From Welwitschia mirabilis (Eukaryota; Gnetophyta; Gnetopsida; Welwitschiales): a stretch of 64,000 bases of DNA. Within the stretch, counting starts at the first letter, position 1. Each line of letters starts with the position of its first letter. Of the stretch, positions 10,701 to 22,030 are shown piece after piece. Under the pieces are notes generated by a model. It did not search any database. It was not told the origin of the DNA and saw only the letters and a list, made by a program, of their open reading frames with translations. Location: contig JBOZIK010000001.1 in assembly GCA_051453625.1 (NCBI GenBank), forward strand, positions 97,103,801-97,167,800, in the 5' to 3' direction. A program made the translations under genes and the position numbers.

Positions 10701-11297
10701 GTGCACTACGACATGACTTAAAAAGGATAGAAGAATGAGGATGAGTGACCTCTCTTTTAATAGAGGAGTAATACTTATTTTCTAAGGGAGATCAAGAATA
10801 ATAACATGTTTATGCTACATGAAGGATAAAGTTCAAAAGATTTAGATAATAGGAGAGAAGAACCTTTGACTCACTCAACTAAGATAAGAAGCAATTCTAT
10901 TTCTATTACATGCTATCTTATTTTTAAATCCATTATTATTCAAAATCTTGATGCTCAAAATAAAGAAAGTCTAGTGCTTCTAAGTTTCTTTTTAAAAACA
11001 ATTAGGCCATTTTTACATTCATCATTATTAATGTATATCCTTATTATTATGTTATTAATAACTAGTCTAGATTTATTGCCCTTATTTTTATAATTAAAAA
11101 TGAAAGAAAATTTAATATGTATAAATCACTTTTTTATGTATTAAAACAAGCAAGAGAAAATTCTAAAAGCCTTTATATGTAAAAGGATATAATGTTAAAT
11201 TTTTTGAATTCATAATAAAAAGATAAATCATAAGAGTTAAGGGTTATGATAAACTAGAGTGGACACCTTAGAGACAAGTGAAAAATTCAAGAAATCA

Positions 11298-11375
11298 AGA
11301 AGAAGAAGAAGAAGAAGAAGAAGAAAAAGAAGAAGAAGAAGAAGAATAAGAATAAGAATAAGAAGAATGAAAATA
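11298..11375 (+). repeat. AAG/AAT trinucleotide microsatellite
   Basis: About 24 nearly perfect AAG units turn into AATAAG units at the right end. It produces a lysine/arginine-rich open run on the plus strand that is an artefact of the repeat. Confidence 0.9.
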
Positions 11376-14081
11376 GCCATCTTAAGCACCTTAATAGTAA
11401 AGGTGAAAGAATCTAACTCCTACTTTCTTCTAAAAGGAAAGAGAAGTGATTGGTACTATCAAAAGGGCATAAGGATTAAGTTCAAAGAATTTAGATAAAT
11501 ATAAACAGGAATTGCAAATAAGTAATGCATAGAAGTAATTAGGTAAAAAGAAGACTAACCACTAAAAAAACCTCCTCTCATAACAGGACTCCTTATAGAA
11601 GGGTTGTTACTAAAAATAAAATCTCATATGCTCCTACTGGGATAAATAAAATAGTGGAATGTGGGCCTTATCAAATTAAGAAGGAGTGAAAAATAATCCC
11701 CTTTTTCCTGCCACTTTAAGAAGAAACTTGAACACTCATGTTGATGCTAAATGCATGTATTTCCACAACAGTATCATAATGTATGCTAGTGTAACCAATG
11801 CAATCACTCATGCATCCCCAAGGGGACCAATATTGATGTAGCCTTTGTACTTATTCTTTTTATTTTCTTCTTCTGTATTCTTTATCTTTATATGAAATGT
11901 TTTCAAATTAAGTAATAAAAATTATGTTTTCTTTTGTAAAAATAACTTCTTCTATGAATTTTTCAAAGTTTTTAACCTATTTAAATATTGAAAAAATCTA
12001 TAGAGTGGTTTGAGGGTAAAACATATTTAATTTTAAAAAAAATTTAGTTAATTGTTACCTTAACTACACATATTCTTTACTTATTAATTTTTTTACAAAA
12101 TACCAAAAACTAAAAAATTGCAAATAAAATGGGATTTTTATATAATATTTCTTTCTTTATTTTACTTTGTAATTTTAACACTTAAAATTAATTAACTTGA
12201 TATATGAAATATATATGTATGTAATTTAAAGTTTTCATGCTTATTTTTAATTCACTTTCAATCATGAACATGGTACTTTCAAAAAAGATAAAGACATCAA
12301 ATATCCCTTTAAAAATTAATTTCACTTAACATTTTGTAAGGGACTAGCAAATGGATACTTGGTGGATGTATTTATATAAAGTTTTTAATATTTGACTTCT
12401 TAAAATTTAGTAAATTATATGTTTTAAGGCTAAAATACCATGTTTATTATGAAAATGTTATTAATAAAGTTTTATACTAGTAATTTTTGAAATGTTATTA
12501 AAAATGACTAATACTTAATTTATTGATTACAAGTCCTGCTAATCTGCCCAACTTTCATAGAATTAAAATATCTTTAGGAGATTAATGCCATCCTCTAAAT
12601 GCTAATGCCACTAGTGTTCTTAGGAGAAATGAGTTTCAGAACAAATGAATTGTTAAACTTTATATACATTATCATGTTAATCATACAACCTATAGCTATA
12701 GTTAGTATAATAATTAAAGCAATGAACCAAATATTATGAAGACTAAGAATTACACATCTAAATTCTATAGTCCAAGGAGATTTATTAATGACTAAAGTCT
12801 AATCATGATTATATGGGCAAATTATATGTAAAAGTTTAAACATCTTTGGCTATTTATAATTAATTCTAAATGCAATTGATCTAACCCATTTCTTTATCCA
12901 GGTTATATTTATCCATTATTCCATTAAAAATCTATCATTTAAGAGCTATATTTCTTATGGATATGATGAGGACATATCTTGCTGTGAGGTTCCAAGCCTT
13001 TTTCTTCACTACCTAGGTACGAGAAAATGATTGATTCATAAGGTATCTTCCTTACTAAAACTAAATATTTATTTTATACTAAATTATCATTCTTTTATAG
13101 TATTTACATTGTTAATGAATTCAATTTAATTTATAATCAAATATATCTTTTTTAATCAGTAATATAATTATGTTTACTGGTTATGTAATAGTATGTTTCA
13201 AATGTTTTTTCATATTTACCATTTATGTTTTTTCTCTTTTAATGTATTACTAGAGTTTAAAGGATTGATGTATTAGTGTTTATAACATTTCTTATTTGAT
13301 CTTAGTGTTTCTTACTTTTCATTATAAGATGCAAAATATCTATAAACATTTCTTTCATAACATTTGAAATCTATCATGAATAATTCACTAATCTTTTATG
13401 AATTTATTATGTAATTAATCTAATAAATTTAACTTAGCATGGACTTTATTAATGGGTTGTATTATGGAAAATAATCCCTAATTTCTAATAGGAGAATTTC
13501 TATAGATCCAAAACTCTTAATCTCTTCTTCAAAACCCTTTCTATTAAAAAACTTAGCCAATTCATCTTATAAAACTTTATAAGCTCTAAAGTACCTTCAT
13601 AGTCCTTGAGAGAGAATGGTACTTGGGTAAACTATACTATGATAGGTCACTTTAGTTTATTCATTTGAAACTAATAACTATACCTTAAAAAGTAGAGCAC
13701 ATCTTTTAAAGATTACAAAGTATAATATAATTCAAGATAGAAAACTTTTTGGTGGCCTTTCGATGTATTAAAATCAATATCTTTTTAGATTATTTATGTT
13801 GTTTCTTTTTTAAATCTATTTTTTATTTTGTTTTTATATATATTGCTTTTAAGATTATAAACATTATTTATGTTATAGGGTTAGGATAATTCAAAACATA
13901 GAAGAGAGATCTATGGGCATTTGTCTTAGGTCCACTACATTAGACATTTCTTTTAGGTAAGTGTATTTAATCTTGTTTCTACATTTCTATTGATAGAGAT
14001 GTTCATATTTTGCTGAGATTTTTATACCTTTTTTATGTAATTAATTATTAATAGTTTGATCTATAATACTTTATAATTAAA

Positions 14082-15700
14082 TTTTTTTTTTACTTTAGGA
14101 TTTCCATTATGTAGAAGCAATATTTAAGTGGAAATCCTATTAAGCCAGTGTAATAAGATTACATATTGCTTTTACTCAAATATGTTTCATATAAGCAAAG
14201 GAGTTTTGATATCTAAAGAGCATTTGAATAGCACATTATTATCACAAAAACTTAGGATATAATGCTAGAGAGCCAGTAGATAACATAAAGCTAAGATAAT
14301 GATGATAGATGGGCGACAACATAGTACACATGACTAAAATAATAATGATAAATAGCAATGCAATAGTAGTACTTCAAAAACCAATGGGAGTTTTTGTGTT
14401 TAACAAGAACTATTATTAAATACTTGAAGATTTTATTTTTCATCTATAGCATAAAGAAACCCAAGCTGAACAGGAGCCTGAGTATCAACCACCTTCAATG
14501 ATCCATAGGTAGATACATCAAGTCCCTGATTCTTTTCCTTTTTCTATCTATTCCTTGATTCATAAGTATGTTATCCTTAATCCATCCTTGAGTTTCATGC
14601 TTGATGCCCAACCAAGTTTTTCCTTGACCAATTTATTATTAGAATTGCAACCATAGACACATTCAAGACTAGGAATGTAATCTATTAAAAGGTTTTTATT
14701 TTTAGAACTTAGAACCATTTATGTCATTTCATTCATTCTGACCATTTTATTGCTTCCAATATTTAAAGGTTCTCTAAAGTCAGACTTTGTTAACCTTAAG
14801 AAAAATTCAACACATTCATCAATCAGTGTGAAAGATCAAGTTTGCTTTCCATCACTCCACAGTTTAAACCTATCATTTGAAGTAATGGCCTTCATACAAA
14901 AGGTAGCAGGGGCCTTCTCTCATCCACCTTTTCATGTGCTAAAGGGGCCATATATGTTATGGAAACGTCTTATTTTGAATTTGATAACAACATTCTTGGT
15001 ATAGTATTTAGACAGAATCTTATAAAGTAAGCTTTTCAAATTCATATGGATCTTGTGGCTTTGTGGGACAAACATCAGACTCCTTCAAGCTCACATTTGT
15101 ATCTAATTATTTGAATTTAGGGTAGATACATGAGCTATATGCATAAAAAAACCTCTTAGCTCCATTTATTCTAGAAGCTTTAAGCATGTTGAAGCTAATC
15201 ATGTGTTGTTATACATGATAAAAGAGTGATTAAACTATATGAATCCCATTCCACTCATGTCTACAATCAAGTTGAAAATGTGGTCTATGCCCTTGGTAAT
15301 AGCAAGATAGTTCTTCATGACCTTTAAATCCACTAGATAGAATTCATGATAGAACATGTCCTCAGTTATGTATTCATTCTTCTTCCAATCAGATGCAATG
15401 ATGTAGTGCCCTTCACTCTTTAATCTTCTAGGAATGTGGGAGGCAATGAACCCTCTTGTTCTATAATGAAAATCTTTAATTTTTGAGAGGGCTAATAGAG
15501 CTTCCTTTCTAGGTATTCATAAGTATAAGATTCATATAGAGGTCCATTAGAATTGTTGCTATCTTGAGGCATCTTTTGATATGACAAAGTCCTTTTTGCA
15601 AGAAGCTTGAAATTCTTGATACCAGTTGGTACCTTATGACTCAAGAAGAAGAAATGTCTTTAATACATTGGTGTATCTTCCTCCCTTATAGGAAGGCGTC
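14082..15700 (-). mobile_element. Retrocopy insertion carrying the GME pseudogene, with poly(A) end
   Basis: The inserted block is absent from the sister repeat at 19255-22030, where the flanking sequence runs on near 20800. On the minus strand it ends in about 340 bases of 3' untranslated sequence and a 10-base A run (T run on the plus strand at 14082-14091). Upstream of the ATG there are roughly 130 bases of 5' untranslated sequence. Lack of introns, a poly(A) end and insertion as one block are the marks of LINE-mediated retrotransposition of an mRNA. I could not define target-site duplications. Confidence 0.85.
14433..15572 (-). pseudogene. GME: GDP-D-mannose 3',5'-epimerase processed pseudogene, near full length
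   Basis: Intronless copy of the plant epimerase that converts GDP-mannose to GDP-L-galactose, a cytosolic step in ascorbate and cell-wall sugar synthesis. Minus-strand readings match the family end to end: MPQDSNN start (ATG 15572-15570), GFIASHIPRRLKSEGHYIIA, ASDWKKNEYITEDMF, YHEFYLVDLKVMKNYL, RFHNIYGPF, EKAPATFCMKAI, LRLTKSDFREP, IKEQIEKGKESG and QAPVQLG before a TAA at 14433-14435. The span of 380 codons is almost exactly the normal length (about 377 residues). The active-site Cys region (SSCIYP) and Tyr-x3-Lys (DPYEFEKL) are still readable; the glycine-rich NAD loop is damaged. At least one 1-nt insertion and many stops, mostly TGG, CAA or CGA turned into stops, kill it. No introns remain, whereas plant GME genes are expected to have several. 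Confidence 0.96.
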
Positions 15701-16880
15701 CAAAAGTTTTCTATTATTTATTCTATTCTACAGGGATTCTGTTTTATATTTATCTTTTGCAATGAAAAATTTAAAACTTGATTAGCATTACTCTCTATTT
15801 TATTAGTATCACTGTATCTTTTAAAACATTTTGATATTGATCAAAATTATGAATTGTGTATTTTAGTAGTCCTCATTGATTTTCACTAATAGTCTATTTT
15901 AAAAATTATTTTATTGAGCTTAATTTCTCATGCATCATTGGATTATATCTAGCTAAATTCATAAGGAAATTAACAAATAGCTAAAATATGTATTACTGCT
16001 AAAAAAATTTAACCTTAACTTTAATTAAGAATATTTTAAGCCTAAATTTTAGATTGATAAAACTTTAATCCAAAACCCTTTAAAGTTTCATATAAATAAA
16101 TTAACCATTTATGAAATCAATAGAGATAGTGTTTGTCAATGTTTAGCTAAAAGAACATTAAAGTCCTTATGGAAATGTGAGTTCTTAGCTACATCTCCTT
16201 TTATGATCTTACTCTTGCATATAAATTGGATTGAAATAAATCCTAGTCATCATTAATTTTTTGCATGGATTTCATAACCTAGGATCTAAGAATTCCTATA
16301 AAAATTTTAGACAATTTAAAGCTATCATGTTAATCATAAGAGATCAAGGTGATGCAATTATAATAAAGCTATTTTCTTTTTATTTGCAATAAAAATTTAA
16401 AGTTTGGCTATACAACTTAAAATCATATTTACTTACATCATGGATTGACTTTAATTAAGCATTCTTAAGAGAATTAAAAATAAAATGATAAACCTTTTCA
16501 TTAGGTATTTGAGTGTCTTAAAGTTGTATGCAATAAATGTATTTAATATGGTTATGAAGCCTAGGTATCATTGAAAACATTTTATAAAGAGTTAAATCAT
16601 AAAGTGGGAAATTAATAAAGATGATACCTAGTGGTAATTTTCATCTAAAGAACCAAAAAAAAATAAGAAAAAAATAGTTGAAAGTTCTAAAAATTTGGAA
16701 ATGCAATCTAGAGCTAAATATTTACCTAATTAAACTCAACCTTTTAAAGTCATAGGCAAAAAAAAAAAAAAAAAAAAAAAAATTGGATAAGAAAATTATT
16801 CATCTCTTAGGTGTCCATCAATGAAATATGTCTTTACCTATTAGGATGCCACCCAAATGTTGTAAACTAGTAAACTAATA

Positions 16881-17829
16881 AAGGAATATTAAAAGATTAA
16901 GTTATTTTAAAATAAAGGCACATTAATTTATGGTAGTTTTAATAAGTTAAGAATAAAATTAATAATGCAAATGATGGAATGATATGAATGGAATGTAATA
17001 AAAATGAACATGCCATGGTTGTTATCATCAAAGCTAGGCCTTATGCTCTATATCAAAATTATATTTAATCTAAGATAATGTAGAATTGAAATTAGCATAA
17101 AACATAAAGAAAAGAGAGCAAGATAAAATTTGAGAAAAATCACACTTGATTTTATTACTAATTGCACTTTAAATGCATCCACTTACAAACAATAGTTCCT
17201 CAATGAAGGAAACACAACCAAACTCTGAGGAGAATATCTTTCATAAGTGACTGGATTTCTTGCTCAAAATTCTCCAATGTCATAAGTACTAATGATGTAA
17301 AAATGATGAAGTAATGGATTGCCTAAGGGGGTATTTATAGATTTGAACTAAAAATTATAGTTACTAAACACTTATAATCAAAGGAAATAAGTTACAACAT
17401 AAAGTTAGTAACAAATTGAACGATTATTTTTTGGTTACAAAACATCATCTACTTAGGCTTCATTCAAATAAGATAAGAGTACAAGATATCTAATTATTCC
17501 TTAATGTCCTATCACATTAGCCTTCTTGAATCTTGTGAAAAGCTCTTCATCTCTTACCTTTGTCTAGATGACTAAAGGTAGATGAAACTTTGAAATCCAA
17601 TACTTACATGTCAAACAACCCTGATTTATTCATCATATTAAGTTTCTATATCTAATGCATCGAGAACATCTCTAAGAAATTGTTAATGATCATGTTATCT
17701 TAATTAATCGACAAAAATATGCTTGTTTAAGAGATTATCATGCTATTAGACCTTATTATTATCGTATTAACTATTTATCAAAGAACTACTAATGGAGTCA
17801 TAATGGATCATGCTCAAAAAAACATTCAA
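16881..17829. other. Region between repeat copy 1 and gypsy gag, no clear gene
   Basis: This is the place of the leader of the gypsy remnant, but no primer-binding site could be read after the repeat end. The segment 16985-17540 looks like part of an LTR in the opposite orientation because of the promoter-like motif at 17321-17340. No protein signal was found. Confidence 0.4.
17321..17340 (-). promoter_or_regulatory. TATA-box-like promoter motif
   Basis: The minus strand reads CTATAAATACCCCCTTAGGC, a good plant TATA box in the style seen in LTR promoters. No gene or defined LTR follows on that strand, so its role is inferred only. Confidence 0.4.
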
Positions 17830-19050
17830 AAATGCTGAAAAACTATGTTATTTTAATTATCCATGACTGTGAGTTAAATTTTATTAATTATTTCATTAAA
17901 GACTTGCCACATGAGCCTAAAACATGCTCCATAACCAATGTTAAATATGACCAATTTGGCCTCAAAACAATGATAGAGATAAATATAAAACTAAACTCCC
18001 AAGAAAGCTATTAGATCAAATTGAGTTATTCAAGCCTCATCAAATTAGTGGATCTACTATATGTGCTATTTGTACTTCTAATGAATATAAAACTGATGAA
18101 TGTCTTCCTAGTCTAGTTTACAAGAATATAGTAGTTCAGTAATGAGTAGTGTACTATTTATAAGATCTTTCTTATTAGTAATAATATAAATTATGATTTC
18201 TATATGGATATTTTTACAACTTAAAGTGGAAAAACCATATTGAATTTTTCTAAAAGTCTTAACAAACTAGATTCTTTACCTCATAAGTGTCTAATCAACA
18301 TTAGAGTAAACCATTAGAGGCCATTTAAAAATAGATATGAAAATTTAATTAGCTAATAATTATAAACAAACTAAAATCAATAATAAAAATTCTCAAACAC
18401 TTTGAGATTTAGAACAAGGGATTAATAAAATTATCAAAATAAACTTAACTTATTATATTTAATTTAATAATGAAAAAGTTAGAAGTTTAACTCAATTTAT
18501 TCCTAGCTCAAAAGTTATTAATATGTTAAAAAATAAGAAGAAGTCAATGATATCTCATTTAAAAGTGGTACTTAAATAAATAAAAATGTCCAACTATCCA
18601 AAGAAGTATTTTGTAATTCCAATCCTAAGATTAGAAAAGTCAAAAAAGATAACATGGAAAGGCATAGATGTAAAGAATTAGAAAAAATAATTTCTAGTAA
18701 TTTTGTACTTTTAGAAAAACAACTTGAAAAAGAGTAACTAAAAATATTTAAGAAAATAAAAATCAATCTTCCTCTATTGGATGTTATTAAATAAGCACCT
18801 TCATATGTGAAAATTCTTAAAGATATATGCAAGATAAAGAGAAAAATAAATGTAAATAAAAATGCTTTCTTACATTAATAAGTAAGTGTAATATTTGAGA
18901 ATAAACTTAGATAAAATTTTAGAGATCTTAGTTTTCTAACATTTCATGTGTCATAGGTAATAGAGAACTAATAAATAATTATTAAATCTAGAAGCTAGTG
19001 TAATCTTAATTCCATATATATTATGTAAAGAACTTTGATTAAAAAGTATT
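17830..19050 (+). pseudogene. Ty3/gypsy (Athila/Tat-type) gag to protease remnant
   Basis: Plus-strand fragments of a gypsy polyprotein. At 18062-18103 there is a knuckle with Cys-x2-Cys and a final Cys (CAICTSNEYKTDEC; His changed to Tyr). At 18768-18835 the block INLPLLDVIK, a stop, then APSYVKILKDICKIKRKI matches the conserved gag C-terminus of Athila/Tat elements. At 18982-19020 LNLEASVILIPY is the protease active-site block, with the catalytic Asp lost (usual form DLGAS). RT, RNase H and integrase are missing, and the next recognisable sequence is repeat copy 2. The open run on the minus strand at 18572-18832 is antisense to gag. Confidence 0.82.
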
Positions 19051-19254
19051 TATACTTGAAATTTTACATAATTGTCCCCTAATATTTAGTAAGTTAATAT
19101 ATTTGCAAGACTATCAGTGACATATTTGTAATTAAATTAGTGTTGATTACATTTTATTATTTCATTTTTAAAATTATTATTAAGAAGAACAATAAGAACT
19201 AACTTTTAGTATTTTATGTATAAGTCATCATAAGTTATCACACTTTGTTGAAGC

Positions 19255-22030
19255 TAATCTAGCAATGAGGCATTAATAATACCATCAAACCTTAGTTCCA
19301 CTAGTATTTTAAAGCCAAATTGATCTCACAGAAAATGAAAATTTAAATAGAGGATAAGCTGATAGATTAAACTTATAAATTAATGCTAAACTAGTCGACA
19401 ATGATTAGGATTATATATCCATATCCTACCATCTAAGGAGATTCCTTACTTCTTATCTTTTCATAATAAGAACATACTAATAAACATTGACAACCATAAG
19501 AAGGACTATATAAGAAGATCCTACCCCAAGGATAAAGACACTTCATCCTTCATCATTAAAGATCATCCATCATCTAGCTTAAATCATGCCATTATTGGAA
19601 TTTTATTCTTCATTCATCCATTGGAACTTTGTCATTTTAGATTAGAATTCCTATGTCTGCCATAAGAACGTCTCTTATTATGAGGTTCTAATCCTTTATT
19701 CTTCCTCCCTAGGCATGAGTAAATGATTAACTTCTGAGACATTCATTTTAGTATATTCTAGTATTTTATCTATGCTAATTTGGCATTATTTATAATGTTT
19801 GCATAATTAATAAATATTCTTTAATTTCTAATTAGATTTTTTTTATTCTTCTACTATTAATTTAATTATGGTTACTAGTTATGTATTAGTTTACTATGAA
19901 TGTTTTTTCATATTTCTTTCTTACATTTGGTCATTCAATGTTTTATTAGGATTTTAGTGATTCATATATTATTTTATAATATATTTTATACTATTCCAGG
20001 TTTTCCACATTTTATTCTAAGAAATAACATTTTAATACTTATGCTTTCATTACATTTAAAATCTATAATGAATAGTTTATTACTTGTTCATGAACCTAGG
20101 TTATACTTATTATAATATATTTTACTTAATTAGGGTTTTCTTAATATATTTCCTTATGAATAATTATTATTAATTCTTAAGAAAATATCTAATCTATCTA
20201 ATTTATCACTCTATGTTTCAAAACCTTCTTTACTCAAATCCTTAGTTGAAACTTTTATCCAAATATTATGAGATTTAAAATACCTTTATAGTCATTAAGA
20301 GAGAACAATAATTAGAATTAACTATAACATAGTAGAATGCCTTAGTTTATTTATCTAACATTAGCATCTAATACCTTTGTAATCAGGGCACATATTTTAG
20401 CATCATGAATCATAACAAAAGTCAAGGTGTAGCATGCTTTTGATTTCGTTACTAAGGACTGCAATTACTATTCCTTGAATTGCTAAGCATTAATTTTTAT
20501 TTGTGAGAATTAATTTTTTGATTCTTATGTTTTAGATTTATTTCCATTAAAACTATAAAACTTTTTATATGGTTTCTTAGAACAAAAAGAGTCCAGGGCA
20601 TAGGACAACAGATCTATAGATATTTGCCTTTGATCCATTATTTGAAACTTCACTTATATCTAGGTTGATTCTAACCTTATTTTAGCATTTCTAGTTGTAG
20701 AATGGGTAGTTTTGTTCTATATAAAATTTATGGAATCTTCTTATGTATTCTGTTATCAATAGATTACTTTATGGTATGAATATAAAATTTTAGATTTGAA
20801 AAATTACTCCATTGTACACTATATGTTGATTAGCGTAATGTTGCTTCTTATCTACTGTTTATTTTTTGTAATGCAAATTTTTCATTTAATTGGTGCTACT
20901 ATTACATCTACTAGTGCTACCATTATTTTTATGAATTTATTTATCATTTAAGTATTAAGTTATGAATTTTAGTAATTTTAAATAAATTTTGTTATCTCTA
21001 TATTATAAAAATATTTTATCAATCTTGATTGATCATCCATCACTAGATTATATTTACTATTGGATAACTATAGATAAAGTTATGAATAACTAAAATATTA
21101 ACAATTTCTAAATGGATTTGATAATGGCTTGAACTAATATTACTTAAATGTTACATTTTAGACTTATAAATCGTAACTAAAAATTTCATGGATATTTCTT
21201 GACTAAATTAGCCATGTTTGGAATTAATAGAAATAATGTCAATCATAGGTTACTTAGGAAAATATTGAAATCATTGTAGTAATCAAAATATTTAGGTACA
21301 CCTTCTTATATGATTCTATTCTTTCACATGAATTGAATTAAAATAAAACCTATTATCATAAATTTATTTTTTCAAATTTTATGGCCTAGATTTTGAAGGT
21401 TTCTATGAGAATTTGAGAGACTTTAAATCTACAATTTTAATTATAGAAATTAAGGTGAAGTAGTTAGAATGAAATTTTTCTTTTTACTTGAAATAAAAAT
21501 GTAATTCTTGGACAAACAACTTCAAACTTGCTTAATTAGATTACTAGGAGAGTTTATAGATAAGTTTTAAAAAAGGTATTTTCTAGAATGCATAACCTAT
21601 TAACTAAGAATAAAAATCATAGACTTCCAAGAATAAGATAGTAAACATTTCATAAGGAATTTGTTAACTTAAAAACCCTATTAAAGATATGTTCAAAAAA
21701 TGATTTTAAAGATTAGAGATTATTAATATTTTTCTATGAAGAATTAAATGCAAAGTAAAAACCTAATAAAGATGATAAGTGATGGAAATTTCACATCTAA
21801 GACATTAAATAAAGCATGGAATACCTTTAAAAACATGGTTGAGATTTTGAAATTTAGGAAAGACCTTTTAGAAATATAGATGTAACAAAATAACCTAAAC
21901 TCATAAAGTAATAAAATGAGTAATATATGAGTTAGATGAAGAAATATAATTAAATAGAAAAATAAAATATATCACTATGAGATTGGATACCTTGAATCAT
22001 CTAAATGTTAACTAGTTAGTAGTCAAGATA
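19255..22030 (+). repeat. Large direct repeat, copy 2 (putative 3' LTR)
   Basis: Sister of the repeat at 12540-16880, without the GME insertion. A TATA-like TATATAAG at 19507-19514 followed by a pyrimidine-rich tract fits a plus-strand LTR promoter about 250 bases from the start; copy 1 has CTATTTATAA at the same place. The ~2.5 kb after the TATA box is long for an LTR, so the repeat may include leader sequence of a tandem element. The two copies are strongly diverged, which suggests great age. Confidence 0.62.

Larger units (their letters stand above)
7491..12539. other. Five-kilobase AT-rich stretch without identified genes or elements
   Basis: I find no protein motif on either strand and no element ends. 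Open runs at 8166-8354 and 10866-11093 are short and give no recognisable protein. Two segments (10700-10890 and 11390-11640) share the phrase AAGTTCAAA.GATTTAGATAA and may be decayed copies of one repeat. A hairpin at 7645-7720 and a trinucleotide array at 11298-11375 are listed separately. Confidence 0.5.
12540..16880 (+). repeat. Large direct repeat, copy 1 (putative LTR), split by a retropseudogene
   Basis: This segment aligns in order with 19255-22030, for example the TATGTTTACTGGTTATGTAAT-like block near 13170, the TAGTCCTTGAGAGAGAA block near 13600, the AGAGATCTATGGGCATTTG block near 13905 and the ATTGGATTATATCTAG block near 15940. Without the ~1.6-kb insert at 14082-15700 it is about 2.7 kb, the same as copy 2. 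The pair flanks a gypsy gag-protease remnant, so they are probably LTRs, or LTR plus leader. Homology at the outer left end is weak, so the start is approximate. A 29-base A run lies near 16760. Confidence 0.65.

Noticed and set aside
11259-11498. Arginine/lysine-rich 79-codon open run
   Set aside because: Generated by the AAG microsatellite at 11298-11375; no protein family.
14750-15004. 84-codon open run on the plus strand
   Set aside because: It is antisense to the GME pseudogene; the minus strand carries the clear protein homology.
15616-15632. TTGATACCAGTTGGTACC, resembling a minus-strand copia primer-binding site
   Set aside because: It lies in the 5' UTR of the GME retrocopy, has no LTR beside it and matches only eight bases of the site.
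18572-18832. 86-codon minus-strand open run
   Set aside because: It is antisense to the gypsy gag block readable on the plus strand in the same place.
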